64,000 bases of DNA from Aquimarina sp. RZ0 (GCF_008370685.1 NZ_VTZU01000017.1:1-64000), one strand, 5' to 3'. Shown: positions 1 through 9,762, counted from the first letter of the stretch. Program-made: numbers and translations. The notes: generated by a model not told the origin, from the letters alone.

Positions 1-229
1 AGTAGCTATAAAACAATAACTTACACAAAATCGAGTTGAAATGAAAAAATAACGATCATTTTTTAAAGTAAAAATATAGCAGAATAGATATAGAATATTT
101 TTAAAAACCAATTAATAGAGGTCCCCTGAAGTGCTGAATCATATTTAATTACGGATTTGTCTGTTTAATTTCTAAAGCACTACATTAGTGGGGAAAAATT
201 AACTTAAATTAATTTTAATATCTAGTAAA

Positions 230-1468
230 ATGAGAAAACAATTACTACTAACCTTTTTAACCTTACCAATCTTTTTGGGGTATTCACAAATAAAATTTGA
301 AAAAGGGTATTTTGTTCTAGATAACGGGGCTAAAACAGCATGTTATATTAAGAATATAGATTGGAAAGATAATCCGGTAGATTTTATTTACAAATTATCT
401 TTAGAAGAGGAAACCAAAACTGCTTCTATACATGAGGTAAAAGAATTTGAAATAACAGGACAGTCATTATTCAAAAGATATAAAGTAGATATAGACAGAT
501 CCAGCGAAACGATCAGTAAGTTAAGCGTGAATATAGAACCTGAATTTAAAAAAGAACAGCTATTTTTAAAAGTATTGGTAAACGGTGATGCACTATTGTT
601 TTCTTATGAAGATGGTAACTTAAACAGATATTTTTATGCTATGGGAGAAGAAAATCCAAAGCAACTAATCTATAAATCGTATAGGACAGTTAGTAATGAT
701 AGAGGAAGAAATAATCGATATCGACAGCAGTTATGGACAAATGTAAGATGTCAGGAAATTACCATGAACTATGTAGAAAACTTAGATTACAGGAGAAATA
801 GTCTCATTAAATATTTTGAAAAATATAATCGCTGTATTGATCCTGCCTATAGCAATACACAAGAACAAACAAAAAAAGATGTTTTTAATCTGACAATTAA
901 TCCTGGGGTTAAGTTTTCATCATTATCTATTGATAATAAGAATAATGACTTAAGAGATATTGATTTTGGAAGTAAAACTAATTTTAAATTAGGTATAGAG
1001 CTTGAATATGTTCTACCTTTTAACAATAATAAATGGTCTGTTTTTATGGAGCCTACGTATCAATCATATAGTGCAGAGAAATTTATTACCTATTTTCAAT
1101 CTTCTTTATTAACCATAGAAACTAATGTAACTGTAGATTATACTTCTATTGAGTTGCCCGTAGGGTTGCGACATTATTTCTTTTTGAAAGAAGGATCTTT
1201 GCTGTTTGTAGATGTCGGATTGTTGATGGCAGATCTTAGATTTAGGTCAAGCTTAGATTTTGAAGATGAAAGAGCTGATATCAGTGATTTAGATTTTGGA
1301 TCTGCCAGCACATTTGGTAATATAGCTCTGGGAGTTGGATATAAGTTTAAGGGTAAATATAGTGCCAAACTTCAGTATGAATTTAAACGTAACATATTAG
1401 CAAAATTCACTAATTGGTCTTCTGATTATAGTTCACTGTCATTAAATCTAGGGTATACTTTATTTTAA
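230..1468 (+). CDS. Exported outer-membrane beta-barrel protein
   Basis: A 412-residue protein with a signal peptide (basic MRK, hydrophobic stretch, likely cleavage after residues 17-19, GYS). The N-terminal half is a soluble domain without recognised motifs. From about residue 220 the sequence alternates hydrophobic and polar residues in strand-length blocks and ends in an aromatic residue (GYTLF), as expected of an outer-membrane beta-barrel of the PorT/OMP_b-brl type. ATG at 230 fits the signal peptide. It is followed by the omega-amidase gene 113 bp downstream. The cargo or partner is unknown; the barrel assignment rests on pattern, not on a family match. Confidence 0.75.
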   Translation: MRKQLLLTFLTLPIFLGYSQIKFEKGYFVLDNGAKTACYIKNIDWKDNPVDFIYKLSLEEETKTASIHEVKEFEITGQSLFKRYKVDIDRSSETISKLSVNIEPEFKKEQLFLKVLVNGDALLFSYEDGNLNRYFYAMGEENPKQLIYKSYRTVSNDRGRNNRYRQQLWTNVRCQEITMNYVENLDYRRNSLIKYFEKYNRCIDPAYSNTQEQTKKDVFNLTINPGVKFSSLSIDNKNNDLRDIDFGSKTNFKLGIELEYVLPFNNNKWSVFMEPTYQSYSAEKFITYFQSSLLTIETNVTVDYTSIELPVGLRHYFFLKEGSLLFVDVGLLMADLRFRSSLDFEDERADISDLDFGSASTFGNIALGVGYKFKGKYSAKLQYEFKRNILAKFTNWSSDYSSLSLNLGYTLF

Positions 1469-1581
1469 AATTCAGCAAATAATACTATTTTCTTGAGAGT
1501 TCTTAAAAGTAACAGAATTCTACCAATATAGAATGTTGTTACTTTTTTTGCATTTCTATAATATCTCATTATTTTTAGCTT

Positions 1582-2370
1582 ATGAATACGACCATCTTAA
1601 GTATTGCATTGATCCAGTCTCATCTTTCCTGGGAAAACCCAATACAAAACAGAGAAGTTTTTGCGCAAAAGATGAACACTATAGATTGCAGTGTCGACCT
1701 TATCATTCTGCCAGAAATGTTTACTACTGGATTTACTATGAATGCTGCTGATGTTTCTGAAACAATGGAAGGAGAAACGGTACATTGGCTTCTTAAAATG
1801 TCTCAGGAAAAAGATTGCGCTATTGCCGGAAGCATTATTATAGAGGAAAAGGAAAAATATTATAATCGGTTTCTTTTTGTAACACCTAATGGTACAATCC
1901 AACAATATGACAAGCATCAATTATTTACGTTAGCAAAAGAACAAAATGTATTTGCAGCAGGACAAGAAGAAGTAATTATAGAGTATAGAGGATGGAAAAT
2001 CAAACCACAGATCTGCTATGATCTTAGATTTCCCGTATGGGCTAGAAACACCTCTGAGTATGACGTATTGTTATATGTAGCAAGTTGGCCAAAACCGAGA
2101 ATACAGGCCTGGGATGTTTTATTGAAAGCCAGAGCTATTGAGAACATGTGTTATTGTATAGGCGTAAATAGAGTAGGATTAGATGGTAAGGGGTATGAAT
2201 ATAACGGGCATTCTGGAGTTTACGATGTGTTAGGTGATTCAATCCTCATAGAAGAAAATCCTATAGAAAAGGAAATGATTTTATATACCAAATTAGAAAA
2301 GGCACATATTTTGGATACAAGAAAAAAGCTACCTTTTCTTCAGGATGCGGATACTTTTAGATTACTCTAG
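1582..2370 (+). CDS. Omega-amidase, nitrilase superfamily (YafV/Nit2 type)
   Basis: A 262-residue carbon-nitrogen hydrolase. The catalytic triad is visible: Glu45 in LPEMFTTGF, Lys111 in DKHQLF and Cys145 in QICYDLRFP. The EMFTTGF and CYDLRFPVWAR blocks match YafV-like omega-amidases, which hydrolyse 2-oxoglutaramate (deaminated glutamine) to 2-oxoglutarate and ammonia in the cytoplasm, a metabolite-repair role. Length is normal for the family. The 3' end overlaps the convergent Ig-like lipoprotein gene by 9 bp (2362-2370), so the two terminate inside each other. Substrate is inferred from family knowledge. Confidence 0.88.
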   Translation: MNTTILSIALIQSHLSWENPIQNREVFAQKMNTIDCSVDLIILPEMFTTGFTMNAADVSETMEGETVHWLLKMSQEKDCAIAGSIIIEEKEKYYNRFLFVTPNGTIQQYDKHQLFTLAKEQNVFAAGQEEVIIEYRGWKIKPQICYDLRFPVWARNTSEYDVLLYVASWPKPRIQAWDVLLKARAIENMCYCIGVNRVGLDGKGYEYNGHSGVYDVLGDSILIEENPIEKEMILYTKLEKAHILDTRKKLPFLQDADTFRLL

Positions 2371-3975
2371 GATAAAGGTTTGTTTTAATTCCCAGTTTGC
2401 ACGTACATCAATTAGGTCTGGGTAGTACGATACTTTTTCTGCCTGAATATTATTTAAGAAATTTCCTGTATCCCATACACCATTGCCGTTTTCGTCAAAA
2501 ATGACTCGAATATTATATTTTCCCGGGTTTAGATATTCAAAAATAATAGTCTCTTCGTTTGTTGCAATCTTTTCTGTGATAAACTCTCCTTTTTCATTAG
2601 TCAACTGAACTAGTATAGGGTATTTTTTTACATTTTGTACAGTAAGAAATATTGTACCATACTCTGCAATTTTTTTTGTTCTAAAATTGAAAGTAATAGT
2701 GTCGTTTACATTCCCTATAAAATCTTTTATCGCTTCTGGGAGTAGTTGCATATTATATGAATTTTCCTCAGTTTTTTCGAAAGAAAAAATCGCTTGATTC
2801 TCCTTTTTATCCAATGTAACAGAAAAGGGAACATCCACAGTGTCTTTATCTGTCAAAGAAATTAATTTTTCATCTATATTTTCTAAAGGCGTATTTGATA
2901 AGATAGAAAAGTCTTCGTTTAATTTCAGACTACCTCTCGAATTTGTGGTTAGTTGAAGAGAATCTTTAAATTGATCTTTAAATCGGGCTACCAATGTATC
3001 TTTATAATTATTAGAATTTGTAATTTCAAAAATCAAAGAGTCAGCTTCAAAAAAAGGTTTAAACCAATAATGAAGGGTGTCTTTTTCTTTGTCTCTAAAA
3101 ATTCTGGTTTGGTAGTCCGAAGGGGTTTTGCTTAGTATATTGATTTTCATAGAATCAACTCGACCTTCGTAGCCAAAGATAAATTCGTTTTTAGATAGTT
3201 GTTTTGGTCTTAATGCTTTGAATTTTAGTACTTCTTTGAACAAATCAATAGAGAAAACCTTTGCAGTATCAGCAGGTAAGTTTATAATTTCTTCATAAAA
3301 CCCAATTTTATCCTGTTTTGGCTGATATGTATAATTAGCAGCAGCATCTTTTAGTGCTATCAATTTATATTTTCCTTCTTTTAGATTGTCAAGATTAAAA
3401 CCAACACTATCTAAGGTACTGGTTATGTATCTCGGCACTTCTTCAAAAACCAAAGAATCTGAATACTCCTCATTAATTTCATATAAGGCTACTGTTATAA
3501 ATGGGTCAGGTTTTTTTTCCAGAGCATCTTTGACAGTTCCTCTTATGGTAAGGGAATCAAGATTAGCTCCAGTAGAAAAAACATACTTAAAAAATGGTGT
3601 AGCGTTTCCTTCATTATTATCAACTACACTTTCTCCAAAATTAATGCTATAGGTTGTGTTTTCAAGCAGGGTGTCTAAAAATTCTACTTTGATGTATTTA
3701 CTGGCACCTCCACTAGGTGTAATAGAAGGTTTAGGATCCATTGGAGGGGAGATAATTATCTGTTTTTGCGGATCCTCTAATTTGATGTATTCATCAAAAT
3801 AGATACGTATCTCTTTTCTATTAAAATTAGTAGAAAAATTAGGAGGCAAAGCTTTTATAAATTTTGGTGGGATTTCATCTTTTTCACCACCAGTTATAGT
3901 ACCTTTTTTAGCACAACTAATAATTAGTAAAAAAAGGAGTGCAGTAAGTAATAACGTATAGGATCTTTTATACAT
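2362..3975 (-). CDS. Lipoprotein with N-terminal bacterial Ig-like (Big_5) domain
   Basis: A 537-residue lipoprotein. The signal peptide ends in a lipobox with Cys21 (LLIISC followed by AKKG). Residues about 35-135 (from PPKFIKALPPNFS through NFGESVVDNNEG) form an SbsA-type Ig-like domain. Later parts are beta-rich, with a DENGNGVWDTGN segment near the C-terminus that resembles the end of a carboxypeptidase-regulatory fold. Proteins of this kind are common in Flavobacteriia and of unknown function. It lies 61 bp downstream of comF on the same strand and may be cotranscribed. Its stop codon overlaps the convergent omega-amidase gene. Confidence 0.8.
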   Translation of the reverse strand: MYKRSYTLLLTALLFLLIISCAKKGTITGGEKDEIPPKFIKALPPNFSTNFNRKEIRIYFDEYIKLEDPQKQIIISPPMDPKPSITPSGGASKYIKVEFLDTLLENTTYSINFGESVVDNNEGNATPFFKYVFSTGANLDSLTIRGTVKDALEKKPDPFITVALYEINEEYSDSLVFEEVPRYITSTLDSVGFNLDNLKEGKYKLIALKDAAANYTYQPKQDKIGFYEEIINLPADTAKVFSIDLFKEVLKFKALRPKQLSKNEFIFGYEGRVDSMKINILSKTPSDYQTRIFRDKEKDTLHYWFKPFFEADSLIFEITNSNNYKDTLVARFKDQFKDSLQLTTNSRGSLKLNEDFSILSNTPLENIDEKLISLTDKDTVDVPFSVTLDKKENQAIFSFEKTEENSYNMQLLPEAIKDFIGNVNDTITFNFRTKKIAEYGTIFLTVQNVKKYPILVQLTNEKGEFITEKIATNEETIIFEYLNPGKYNIRVIFDENGNGVWDTGNFLNNIQAEKVSYYPDLIDVRANWELKQTFILE

Positions 3976-4036
3976 AGTTCCGTAACAATTTTTTTTAAAA
4001 ACACAAAGAAACGACTATTTATAACAAACAAAAAAT

Positions 4037-4717
4037 CTAGGCTGTAATGGCCATTGTTGCAATACTGATTTTGATACCTTGAATTGACTTAAGTGTATTG
4101 ATGCAAGCTTCTAAAGTAGCACCTGTGGTAATAATGTCATCCACTATCAAAATATGTTTGTTTTCTAATAAAGACTCATTTTGAGATCCAAATGTTTCAG
4201 AGGTGTTAATCCAGCGAGTAAATCCCCTATTTTTTGATTGTTTTTTATTGTAGGAATTTTTTTTCAATACTATATCAATATATTCTGCATCTAATTTTTT
4301 AGCAATTTCCTGTCCAAATTTCTCTACCTGATTGAATCCTCTCTCCCGTAATCGTCTGGGATGTAATGGAACTGGAATTACGGCATCAATACCTTTGTAT
4401 TCAATAGATTGAGTTAGTTCTTCTCCTAGCCAAATCCCTAGCTCTTTTCCTATTTCTTGCTGTCCTCTATACTTAAGATTATGGATTAAATTTTGTACTA
4501 ATCCCTCCTTCTCAAACACGAATAACGAGGTCGCGTTTTGTATTTTGGAGCGCCCATAAAATACTTTTTCGATCTTTTTAGCGTTAACCTTATGGAAATT
4601 ACCTAAAGGAAGCTTGTGTCTGCAAGAAGTACACAGCATCCTTTCGTTCTTATATAGAGGACCGTTACAAGCAGCACAATATATAGGATAAAATAAATAA
4701 GCAAGATCGCTTATCAT
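4037..4717 (-). CDS. comF: ComF family phosphoribosyltransferase-like protein
   Basis: A 226-residue ComFC-like protein. The N-terminus carries a zinc-finger-like pair, Cys14/Cys17 and Cys29/Cys32 (CAAC and CTSC), before a type I phosphoribosyltransferase fold. The PRPP-binding loop is at about residues 192-201 (VDDIITTGAT). The family is linked to natural transformation (ComFC in Bacillus and Haemophilus) but is also widespread in non-competent bacteria; its role in Bacteroidota is not established. It is divergent from the coiled-coil protein gene at 4800, with 82 bp between them, and precedes the Ig-like lipoprotein gene. Confidence 0.88.
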   Translation of the reverse strand: MISDLAYLFYPIYCAACNGPLYKNERMLCTSCRHKLPLGNFHKVNAKKIEKVFYGRSKIQNATSLFVFEKEGLVQNLIHNLKYRGQQEIGKELGIWLGEELTQSIEYKGIDAVIPVPLHPRRLRERGFNQVEKFGQEIAKKLDAEYIDIVLKKNSYNKKQSKNRGFTRWINTSETFGSQNESLLENKHILIVDDIITTGATLEACINTLKSIQGIKISIATMAITA

Positions 4718-4799
4718 ATTAGGTGAATTAACATTAATTACTATATTTAACTAAATTTACTATTTTAAAGTAACCATCAAAAAAAATTAGAAATTTATT

Positions 4800-5684
4800 A
4801 TGACAACTCAAAACAATAACTTGACCCTTAAAATACTAATTGGTGTTCTTGGAGCTCTATTATTAATTCTGGGGATCTTCACGTATAAATTCTACAACGA
4901 AGAAAAGAGAGAAAAAGCACAATTGCAACAAGAAAAGGATCTAATTGAAAGCGAATTAGGCGAATTGATCACTAAATATGATAATGCAATTGCATTAAAT
5001 GAAGTGATGGATGATCATTTGCTTAAAGAAAAGCAACGGGTAGTTGTATTATTAGATAGTTTAGAAGATTATGAAGCCAATGTTGCTTTAATTATCAGAT
5101 ATAGAAAACAGGTTGGGAGACTAAAAAAAGAACGTGAAAGATTATTTAGATTGGCAGATAGTTTAACTACAGCAAATGCGCAACTTGCTACCGATTTAGA
5201 TAGCACATCAACAGCTCTGACAGAAAGAATCATATTCTCTGATTCATTAAGAACTCAAAATGATAAGTTGGCTGAGATCGTAGAAAGAGGTTCTGCACTT
5301 ACTGCTGCTAATATAAAGGCAGAAGGTGTACGTGTACGTAATAGTGGTAAGATTACAACTACTTCTAGAGCTAATAGAGCAGAAAAAGTAAGAATATGTT
5401 TTACACTTTCTCCTAATAAATTAACCGAAAAAGGAGATAAAGACCTATTTGTTCAGGTTATCAATCCAGAAAATAATTTAATTGGTGACAAAGTTGCTAT
5501 AAATTTTAATGATGATGCAGTACTAACGTATAGCGGACGTAATAAGGTATTCTATGAAAATGATGCACTAGATGTTTGCGTATTGGTAGATGCCGAAGAC
5601 GGAGAGCTAGTAAAGGGTAACTATATTGTAAATCTATTCTCTGGACCAAGAATGATAGATAATACCCAGTTTGAATTAAAGTAA
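4800..5684 (+). CDS. Membrane-anchored coiled-coil protein of unknown function
   Basis: A 294-residue protein. One transmembrane helix lies at about residues 11-28 (ILIGVLGALLLILGIF). It is followed by a long charged coiled coil (about 30-165) rich in E, K, Q and L, and then a globular C-terminal domain (about 185-294) with the block RICFTLSPN. This layout matches a conserved flavobacterial protein sometimes labelled chromosome-partitioning protein, but no ParA nucleotide-binding motif is present, so that label is not supported. An intrinsic terminator follows immediately. Confidence 0.72.
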   Translation: MTTQNNNLTLKILIGVLGALLLILGIFTYKFYNEEKREKAQLQQEKDLIESELGELITKYDNAIALNEVMDDHLLKEKQRVVVLLDSLEDYEANVALIIRYRKQVGRLKKERERLFRLADSLTTANAQLATDLDSTSTALTERIIFSDSLRTQNDKLAEIVERGSALTAANIKAEGVRVRNSGKITTTSRANRAEKVRICFTLSPNKLTEKGDKDLFVQVINPENNLIGDKVAINFNDDAVLTYSGRNKVFYENDALDVCVLVDAEDGELVKGNYIVNLFSGPRMIDNTQFELK

Positions 5685-5708
5685 ACTTTTACAGAAGTAT
5701 AGAATAAT

Positions 5709-5744
5709 AAAACCACCTAGTTTTTATAAAAACCAGGTGGTTTT
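5709..5744. terminator. Intrinsic terminator
   Basis: A 10-bp inverted repeat AAAACCACCT / AGGTGGTTTT around a T/A-rich loop, followed by T residues. It ends the transcript of the coiled-coil protein gene. It could work in either direction. Confidence 0.8.
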
Positions 5745-5829
5745 GTCATTTTTGTCAGAAATTACGAAGATAAATTATTAATTGAATAAATTCGTTTTCA
5801 ATTCATGTAAATTCAGTTATTTTTGCGGC

Positions 5830-7365
5830 ATGGCAAATCAAGAAGATAAATTTAAAAAAGTTATTGCCCACGCTAAAGAGTATGGGTATATTTTTGGTTC
5901 TAGTGAAATCTATGATGGATTAAGTGCAGTCTATGATTATGGACAAAATGGAGCAGAGCTTAAAAAGAATATACGAGAATATTGGTGGAAAAGTATGGTG
6001 TATATGCATCAGAATATAGTAGGTCTGGATGCAGCGATATTTATGCACCCAACTACCTGGAAAGCTTCAGGCCATGTAGATGCTTTTAATGATCCGCTTA
6101 TTGATAATAAAGATTCAAAGAGAAGATATAGAGCCGATGTGTTATTAGAAGATTATGCAGAAAAATTATATCAAAAAGCACAAAAAGAGATCACTAAAGC
6201 AAAAAAACGTTTTGGAGATTCTTTTGATGAAGATCAGTTTGTAGCGACCAATCCAAGAGTCATAAAATATTTGTCCGAAAAAGATGCCGTGCTAAAAAGA
6301 ATGGCAAAATCTTTAGGAGAAGAAGATCTTGCAGATGTAAAAGCTTTGATAGAAGAACTGGGAATTGCTGATCCTGAGACCGGATCCAAAAACTGGACCG
6401 ATGTAAGACAGTTTAACCTTATGTTCGGAACAAAATTGGGAGCTTCTGCAGAGTCTGCTACTGATTTATTTTTAAGACCAGAAACTGCACAAGGAATTTT
6501 TGTTAATTTCCTGAATGTCCAAAAAACGGGGCGCATGAAAATTCCATTTGGAATTGCTCAAACAGGTAAAGCTTTTAGAAATGAGATCGTCGCGCGACAG
6601 TTTATTTTTAGAATGCGTGAATTTGAACAGATGGAGATGCAGTTTTTTGTGCGCCCAGGAGAAGAAATGAAATGGTATGAATACTGGAAAGAAACACGTC
6701 TTAACTGGCATTTATCGCTGGGACTGGGAGAAGAAAATTATAGATTTCATGATCACGATAAGTTAGCGCATTATGCCAATGCAGCTGCGGATATTGAATT
6801 TAATTTTCCGTTTGGATTTAAAGAATTAGAAGGAATTCATTCCAGGACTGATTTTGATTTAAAGGCTCATGAAGAACATTCTGGAAAAAAACTACAGTTT
6901 TTTGACCCTGAGCTTAAAGAAAGTTATGTGCCCTATGTCGTAGAGACTTCGGTAGGCCTGGATAGAATGTTTTTGGCTGTGTTTTCTACCGCATTGCAGG
7001 AAGAAAAATTAGAAGACGGCTCTAGCAGGGTTTTACTCAAATTACCAGCTGTCGTAGCACCGGTTAAAGCTGCAATTTTGCCATTGGTTAAAAAAGATGG
7101 ATTGCCAGAGGTAGCACAAAAAATAGTAAATGATTTAAAATGGAAATTTAATGTTATCTATGACGAAAAAGATGCAATAGGCCGTCGTTATAGAAGGCAA
7201 GATGCTAATGGTACTCCGTTTTGTATCACAGTAGATCATGATACATTAAACGATCAAACTGTAACGATACGAGATAGAGATACTATGGAACAAAAACGAA
7301 TTCTGATTTCTGAGCTAAAATCAATTATTTCAGAAAAGGTTGAGGCAGAAAACTGGTTAAAATAG
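5830..7365 (+). CDS. glyS: Glycine--tRNA ligase (dimeric type)
   Basis: Class II aminoacyl-tRNA synthetase that charges tRNA-Gly. The start is placed at ATG 5830 (MANQEDKF), giving 511 residues; an in-frame extension to 5782 adds residues unlike the family. Visible blocks are LFLRPETAQGIFVNF, GKAFRNEI and FEQMEMQFFV (motif 2 region), ETSVGLDRMF (motif 3) and a C-terminal anticodon-binding domain. This is the alpha2 form used by Bacteroidota. A -7-like element TATTTTTG lies at 5818-5825, very close to the ATG, so either the leader is very short or another promoter is used. Terminator at 7456-7490. Confidence 0.96.
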   Translation: MANQEDKFKKVIAHAKEYGYIFGSSEIYDGLSAVYDYGQNGAELKKNIREYWWKSMVYMHQNIVGLDAAIFMHPTTWKASGHVDAFNDPLIDNKDSKRRYRADVLLEDYAEKLYQKAQKEITKAKKRFGDSFDEDQFVATNPRVIKYLSEKDAVLKRMAKSLGEEDLADVKALIEELGIADPETGSKNWTDVRQFNLMFGTKLGASAESATDLFLRPETAQGIFVNFLNVQKTGRMKIPFGIAQTGKAFRNEIVARQFIFRMREFEQMEMQFFVRPGEEMKWYEYWKETRLNWHLSLGLGEENYRFHDHDKLAHYANAAADIEFNFPFGFKELEGIHSRTDFDLKAHEEHSGKKLQFFDPELKESYVPYVVETSVGLDRMFLAVFSTALQEEKLEDGSSRVLLKLPAVVAPVKAAILPLVKKDGLPEVAQKIVNDLKWKFNVIYDEKDAIGRRYRRQDANGTPFCITVDHDTLNDQTVTIRDRDTMEQKRILISELKSIISEKVEAENWLK

Positions 7366-7455
7366 ACATGCATGATTCTTTGAAGATATATGTTTAAAAC
7401 AACGTATGTTCTGGACATATCGCATGGAAAAAAGTTTAAACCACTCCAATATATA

Positions 7456-7490
7456 AAAAAAGAGACTGTTTGAAAAGATAGTCTCTTTTT
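7456..7490. terminator. Intrinsic terminator after glyS
   Basis: Inverted repeat AAAAAGAGACT / AGTCTCTTTTT with a 13-base loop and a T-run, 91 bp downstream of the glycyl-tRNA synthetase stop. Confidence 0.8.
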
Positions 7491-7534
7491 GTTAAATTAT
7501 AGTCTAAGCTGTGACTTTGTATTCTAGTAAATTA

Positions 7535-7694
7535 TACGATTTGTGATTAAAAAATTCGTATAAATTCATTGAATTATTTTTTCTTTATGCAAGGCAAAAA
7601 AATCAAGCATAGCTATAGCTACGGTTTATTTTTTAAACGAAGTAGAAAGGAAAAAGAAACGATGAATATGCGAAATTTTTAGTTGTAAATTGTA
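7535..7694 (+). mobile_element. MITE family 1, copy 1 (160 bp)
   Basis: Forward copy of the 160-bp palindromic element. Flanked by a perfect TTA duplication (7532-7534 and 7695-7697). It differs from the consensus at two bases near the right end (TTGTAAATTGTA instead of TTATAAATCGTA). It carries the central palindrome TAGCTATAGCTA. Intergenic between glyS and a small lipoprotein gene. Confidence 0.9.
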
Positions 7695-7950
7695 TTAAAA
7701 CAACAATAGGTCTATAATATTGAATCTTCGTAGGTGTAAAAATCTCTAAAAAATAGCATAAGGATTAGTTCTAATTTATGAAAGAAATCAGATAGTCATA
7801 AAATAAAATGTTAAAATAGGTAGGGTATTTTCTTTTTTAATTGTTTTTATATTAAGAAACCTTAAATATTTCAAAAACTTATTCGGTTTTTTAAAAATAG
7901 ATAATTATAAAAAAAAATCGAATAGGTTGTTAATCTTAAAACCAAAAACT

Positions 7951-8415
7951 ATGAAAATTTTAAAAAAGAATCTGTATTTACCTTTTTTTGCCTTCTTCTT
8001 GTCTGTTTTACTTTTTTCTTGTGAAAAAGCTCAGTCAGATAATGAAGAAGCACCTCTTTCTATTAATGAAATAATCGATCAAATTAATAGTGACGATAAT
8101 CTATATGCCAAAATGGAAAAAATATATGAAATGGAAATTTCAAAAGCAGGGGAGAACTTATCATCATTGTATCTTGATACGATGGACAAATACAAAAATC
8201 GAACCGAACTAGAATTGAATGCTATCGGGAATGCTTTTTATGGATTATACGATGACATCATAGTTTCCAATGGTAATGATCAAAGGAAAAAAATTGTGGA
8301 TCCTAATTGTTTTACAGGTAAACATGGTTGCTGTAACGTTTATCCAGTTGGTATTGTCCCTCGTTGTTTTCGATTTTATTGTCCAGATTTTCTTCATACT
8401 GTTCTTTGTCTTTAA
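7951..8415 (+). CDS. Small lipoprotein with cysteine-rich C-terminus
   Basis: A 154-residue protein of unknown function. The start is placed at ATG 7951 (MKILKKNLY); the longer reading from a TTG at 7927 adds eight residues before the signal peptide. The signal peptide ends in a lipobox (VLLFSC followed by EKAQ). A mostly helical acidic middle follows. The last 35 or so residues hold six cysteines (NCF, GCC, RCF, YCP, LCL), unusual for a bacterial lipoprotein and suggestive of disulfides or metal binding. It is isolated, with MITE copy 1 upstream and MITE copy 2 downstream. Confidence 0.65.
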   Translation: MKILKKNLYLPFFAFFLSVLLFSCEKAQSDNEEAPLSINEIIDQINSDDNLYAKMEKIYEMEISKAGENLSSLYLDTMDKYKNRTELELNAIGNAFYGLYDDIIVSNGNDQRKKIVDPNCFTGKHGCCNVYPVGIVPRCFRFYCPDFLHTVLCL

Positions 8416-8459
8416 ATTAAAAAAGAATAAAAAATTAATTATTTTACAATATTAAATTA

Positions 8460-8506
8460 GAAAGAGATAGAGAGTTAATATGATTTCACTCTCCATCTCT
8501 TTTTTG
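8460..8506. terminator. Intrinsic terminator
   Basis: Inverted repeat AAAGAGATAGAGAGT / ACTCTCCATCTCTTT (one mismatch) followed by a T-run; ends the small lipoprotein transcript. Confidence 0.75.
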
Positions 8507-8620
8507 TTTTAGTATTTTAGAGCAGAATCGATATATAATAAGTACAAATACTGACATATAATATACAACGGTTTACTGGGTATGAATAACAAATTTATGT
8601 TTACGCGGTATTGTACCTTA

Positions 8621-8780
8621 TACGATTTGTGATTAAAAAATTCGTATAAATTCATTGAATTATTTTTTCTTTATACAAGGCAAAAAAATCAAGCATAGCT
8701 ATAGCTACGGTTTATTTTTTAAACGAAGTAGAAAGGAAAAAGAAACGATGAATATGCGAAATTTTTAGTTATAAATCGTA
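8621..8780 (+). mobile_element. MITE family 1, copy 2 (160 bp)
   Basis: Forward copy, one difference from consensus (TTATACAAGG for TTATGCAAGG). Flanks are TTA on the left (8618-8620) and TAA on the right (8781-8783), the only copy without a perfect 3-bp duplication. It abuts family-2 copy A, separated only by the TAA that also flanks that element. Confidence 0.88.
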
Positions 8781-8783
8781 TAA

Positions 8784-8938
8784 GAGTATGTTTAAAAAGA
8801 ATACAAATTGAAAATCAATAGTTTGGGTTCTGAGGACACTTCAAATGATGAGAATATCGAGATATTTTAATTATTTGAAGTAAGTTCACGGTTCTTAAAA
8901 TATTTGTTTTCAGGAAGTTAAGGTTTTTAAACAAGCTC
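8784..8938 (+). mobile_element. MITE family 2, copy A (155 bp)
   Basis: A 155-bp element with imperfect terminal inverted repeats (left GAGTATGTTTAAAAA, right end reads GAGCTTGTTTAAAAA on the minus strand). It also has an internal palindrome (ACTTCAAAT ... ATTTGAAGT around ATATCGAGATAT). Flanked by TAA on both sides (8781-8783 and 8939-8941). Other copies at 30296-30450 and 59088-59405. Confidence 0.8.
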
Positions 8939-9303
8939 TAACTACTTTATTTTTTACATAAGTTTAAGTAGATGCTAACTTAGGATGGTATTACGTAGTA
9001 AAGTTCACTCTTTTTCGCCTATATTTCAAAGTAAATTGTACTTTATTTGAGTATTTTAAAACGAGAGATTACCAATATCACACGTAAAACAGCAAACTTC
9101 TGTATTTGTCAATACGATATGTTATTTACCAGAATATCAAGCCCTATATGCCTAACAAATAATATATCGCTTTTTTTGCTCATTTTGGTAGCTGTTTTTT
9201 CATAAGCTATTGCTATATCAATGAACTCATTTAGACTTTTTCAATTGGCTAAATGAGTTCAATAGTAATATAGCTAGATATTAATTTTTTTTTTGAGAAT
9301 AAT
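8939..9303. other. Intergenic, no gene seen
   Basis: About 360 bp of AT-rich DNA between family-2 copy A and the convergent lipoprotein gene. The only structure seen is an inverted repeat GAACTCATTTAG / CTAAATGAGTTC at 9223-9260, a possible terminator for the minus-strand gene but without a clear T-run. Confidence 0.5.
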
Positions 9304-9762
9304 CTAATTTTTTGGAACAAAATTAATGGTAGCGCAATCTTGAAGAACTCCACAAGTAGGAGAAACGGCACTATAGCACACTTCTACAGTAGCGGCTTGG
9401 GTAAGATGCTCATTTAACAAAAGAATTCTACCTGTTCTTGGAGTAACTCTTTCTCCGTCAATGGTCCATTTTACAGCATTTATATTAGAATGATCAATAT
9501 CTCTAATAGAAAGTGTTCTAACACCAGCAAAAGTAAATCCGAAGAATTTAAATTCATTTACACCATCAAAAACAGAGCAATCAATTGGTCTTGGGTTTCC
9601 GGGTTCTTCTTCGTTATTAGCTCTCGTCTCGAATAAATTTTCCATTTCGGCAATAGCTTGATCTTTGTCCTGTTGAGGATTGATTGCTTCTTCTTCTTTC
9701 TCACAAGAAACAAAAAGTACAGCCATAAGTAGGGTGAATAGGCTAAATTTTAGAGTTTTCAT
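9304..9762 (-). CDS. Small lipoprotein, unknown function
   Basis: A 152-residue protein with a signal peptide ending in a lipobox (VLFVSC followed by EKEEE). An acidic linker leads to a small beta-rich domain with four cysteines (DCSVF, VCYSA, TCGVL, DCATI) that could form two disulfides. The fold may be Ig- or PKD-like; no family is recognised. The leader shares a 13-bp sequence (9793-9805) with the leader of the T9SS protein gene at 59434-61986. Confidence 0.65.
   Translation of the reverse strand: MKTLKFSLFTLLMAVLFVSCEKEEEAINPQQDKDQAIAEMENLFETRANNEEEPGNPRPIDCSVFDGVNEFKFFGFTFAGVRTLSIRDIDHSNINAVKWTIDGERVTPRTGRILLLNEHLTQAATVEVCYSAVSPTCGVLQDCATINFVPKN

Noticed and set aside
4800..5684. Label of the coiled-coil membrane protein as ParA
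   Set aside because: No Walker A or deviant Walker motif; only a transmembrane helix and coiled coil are visible.
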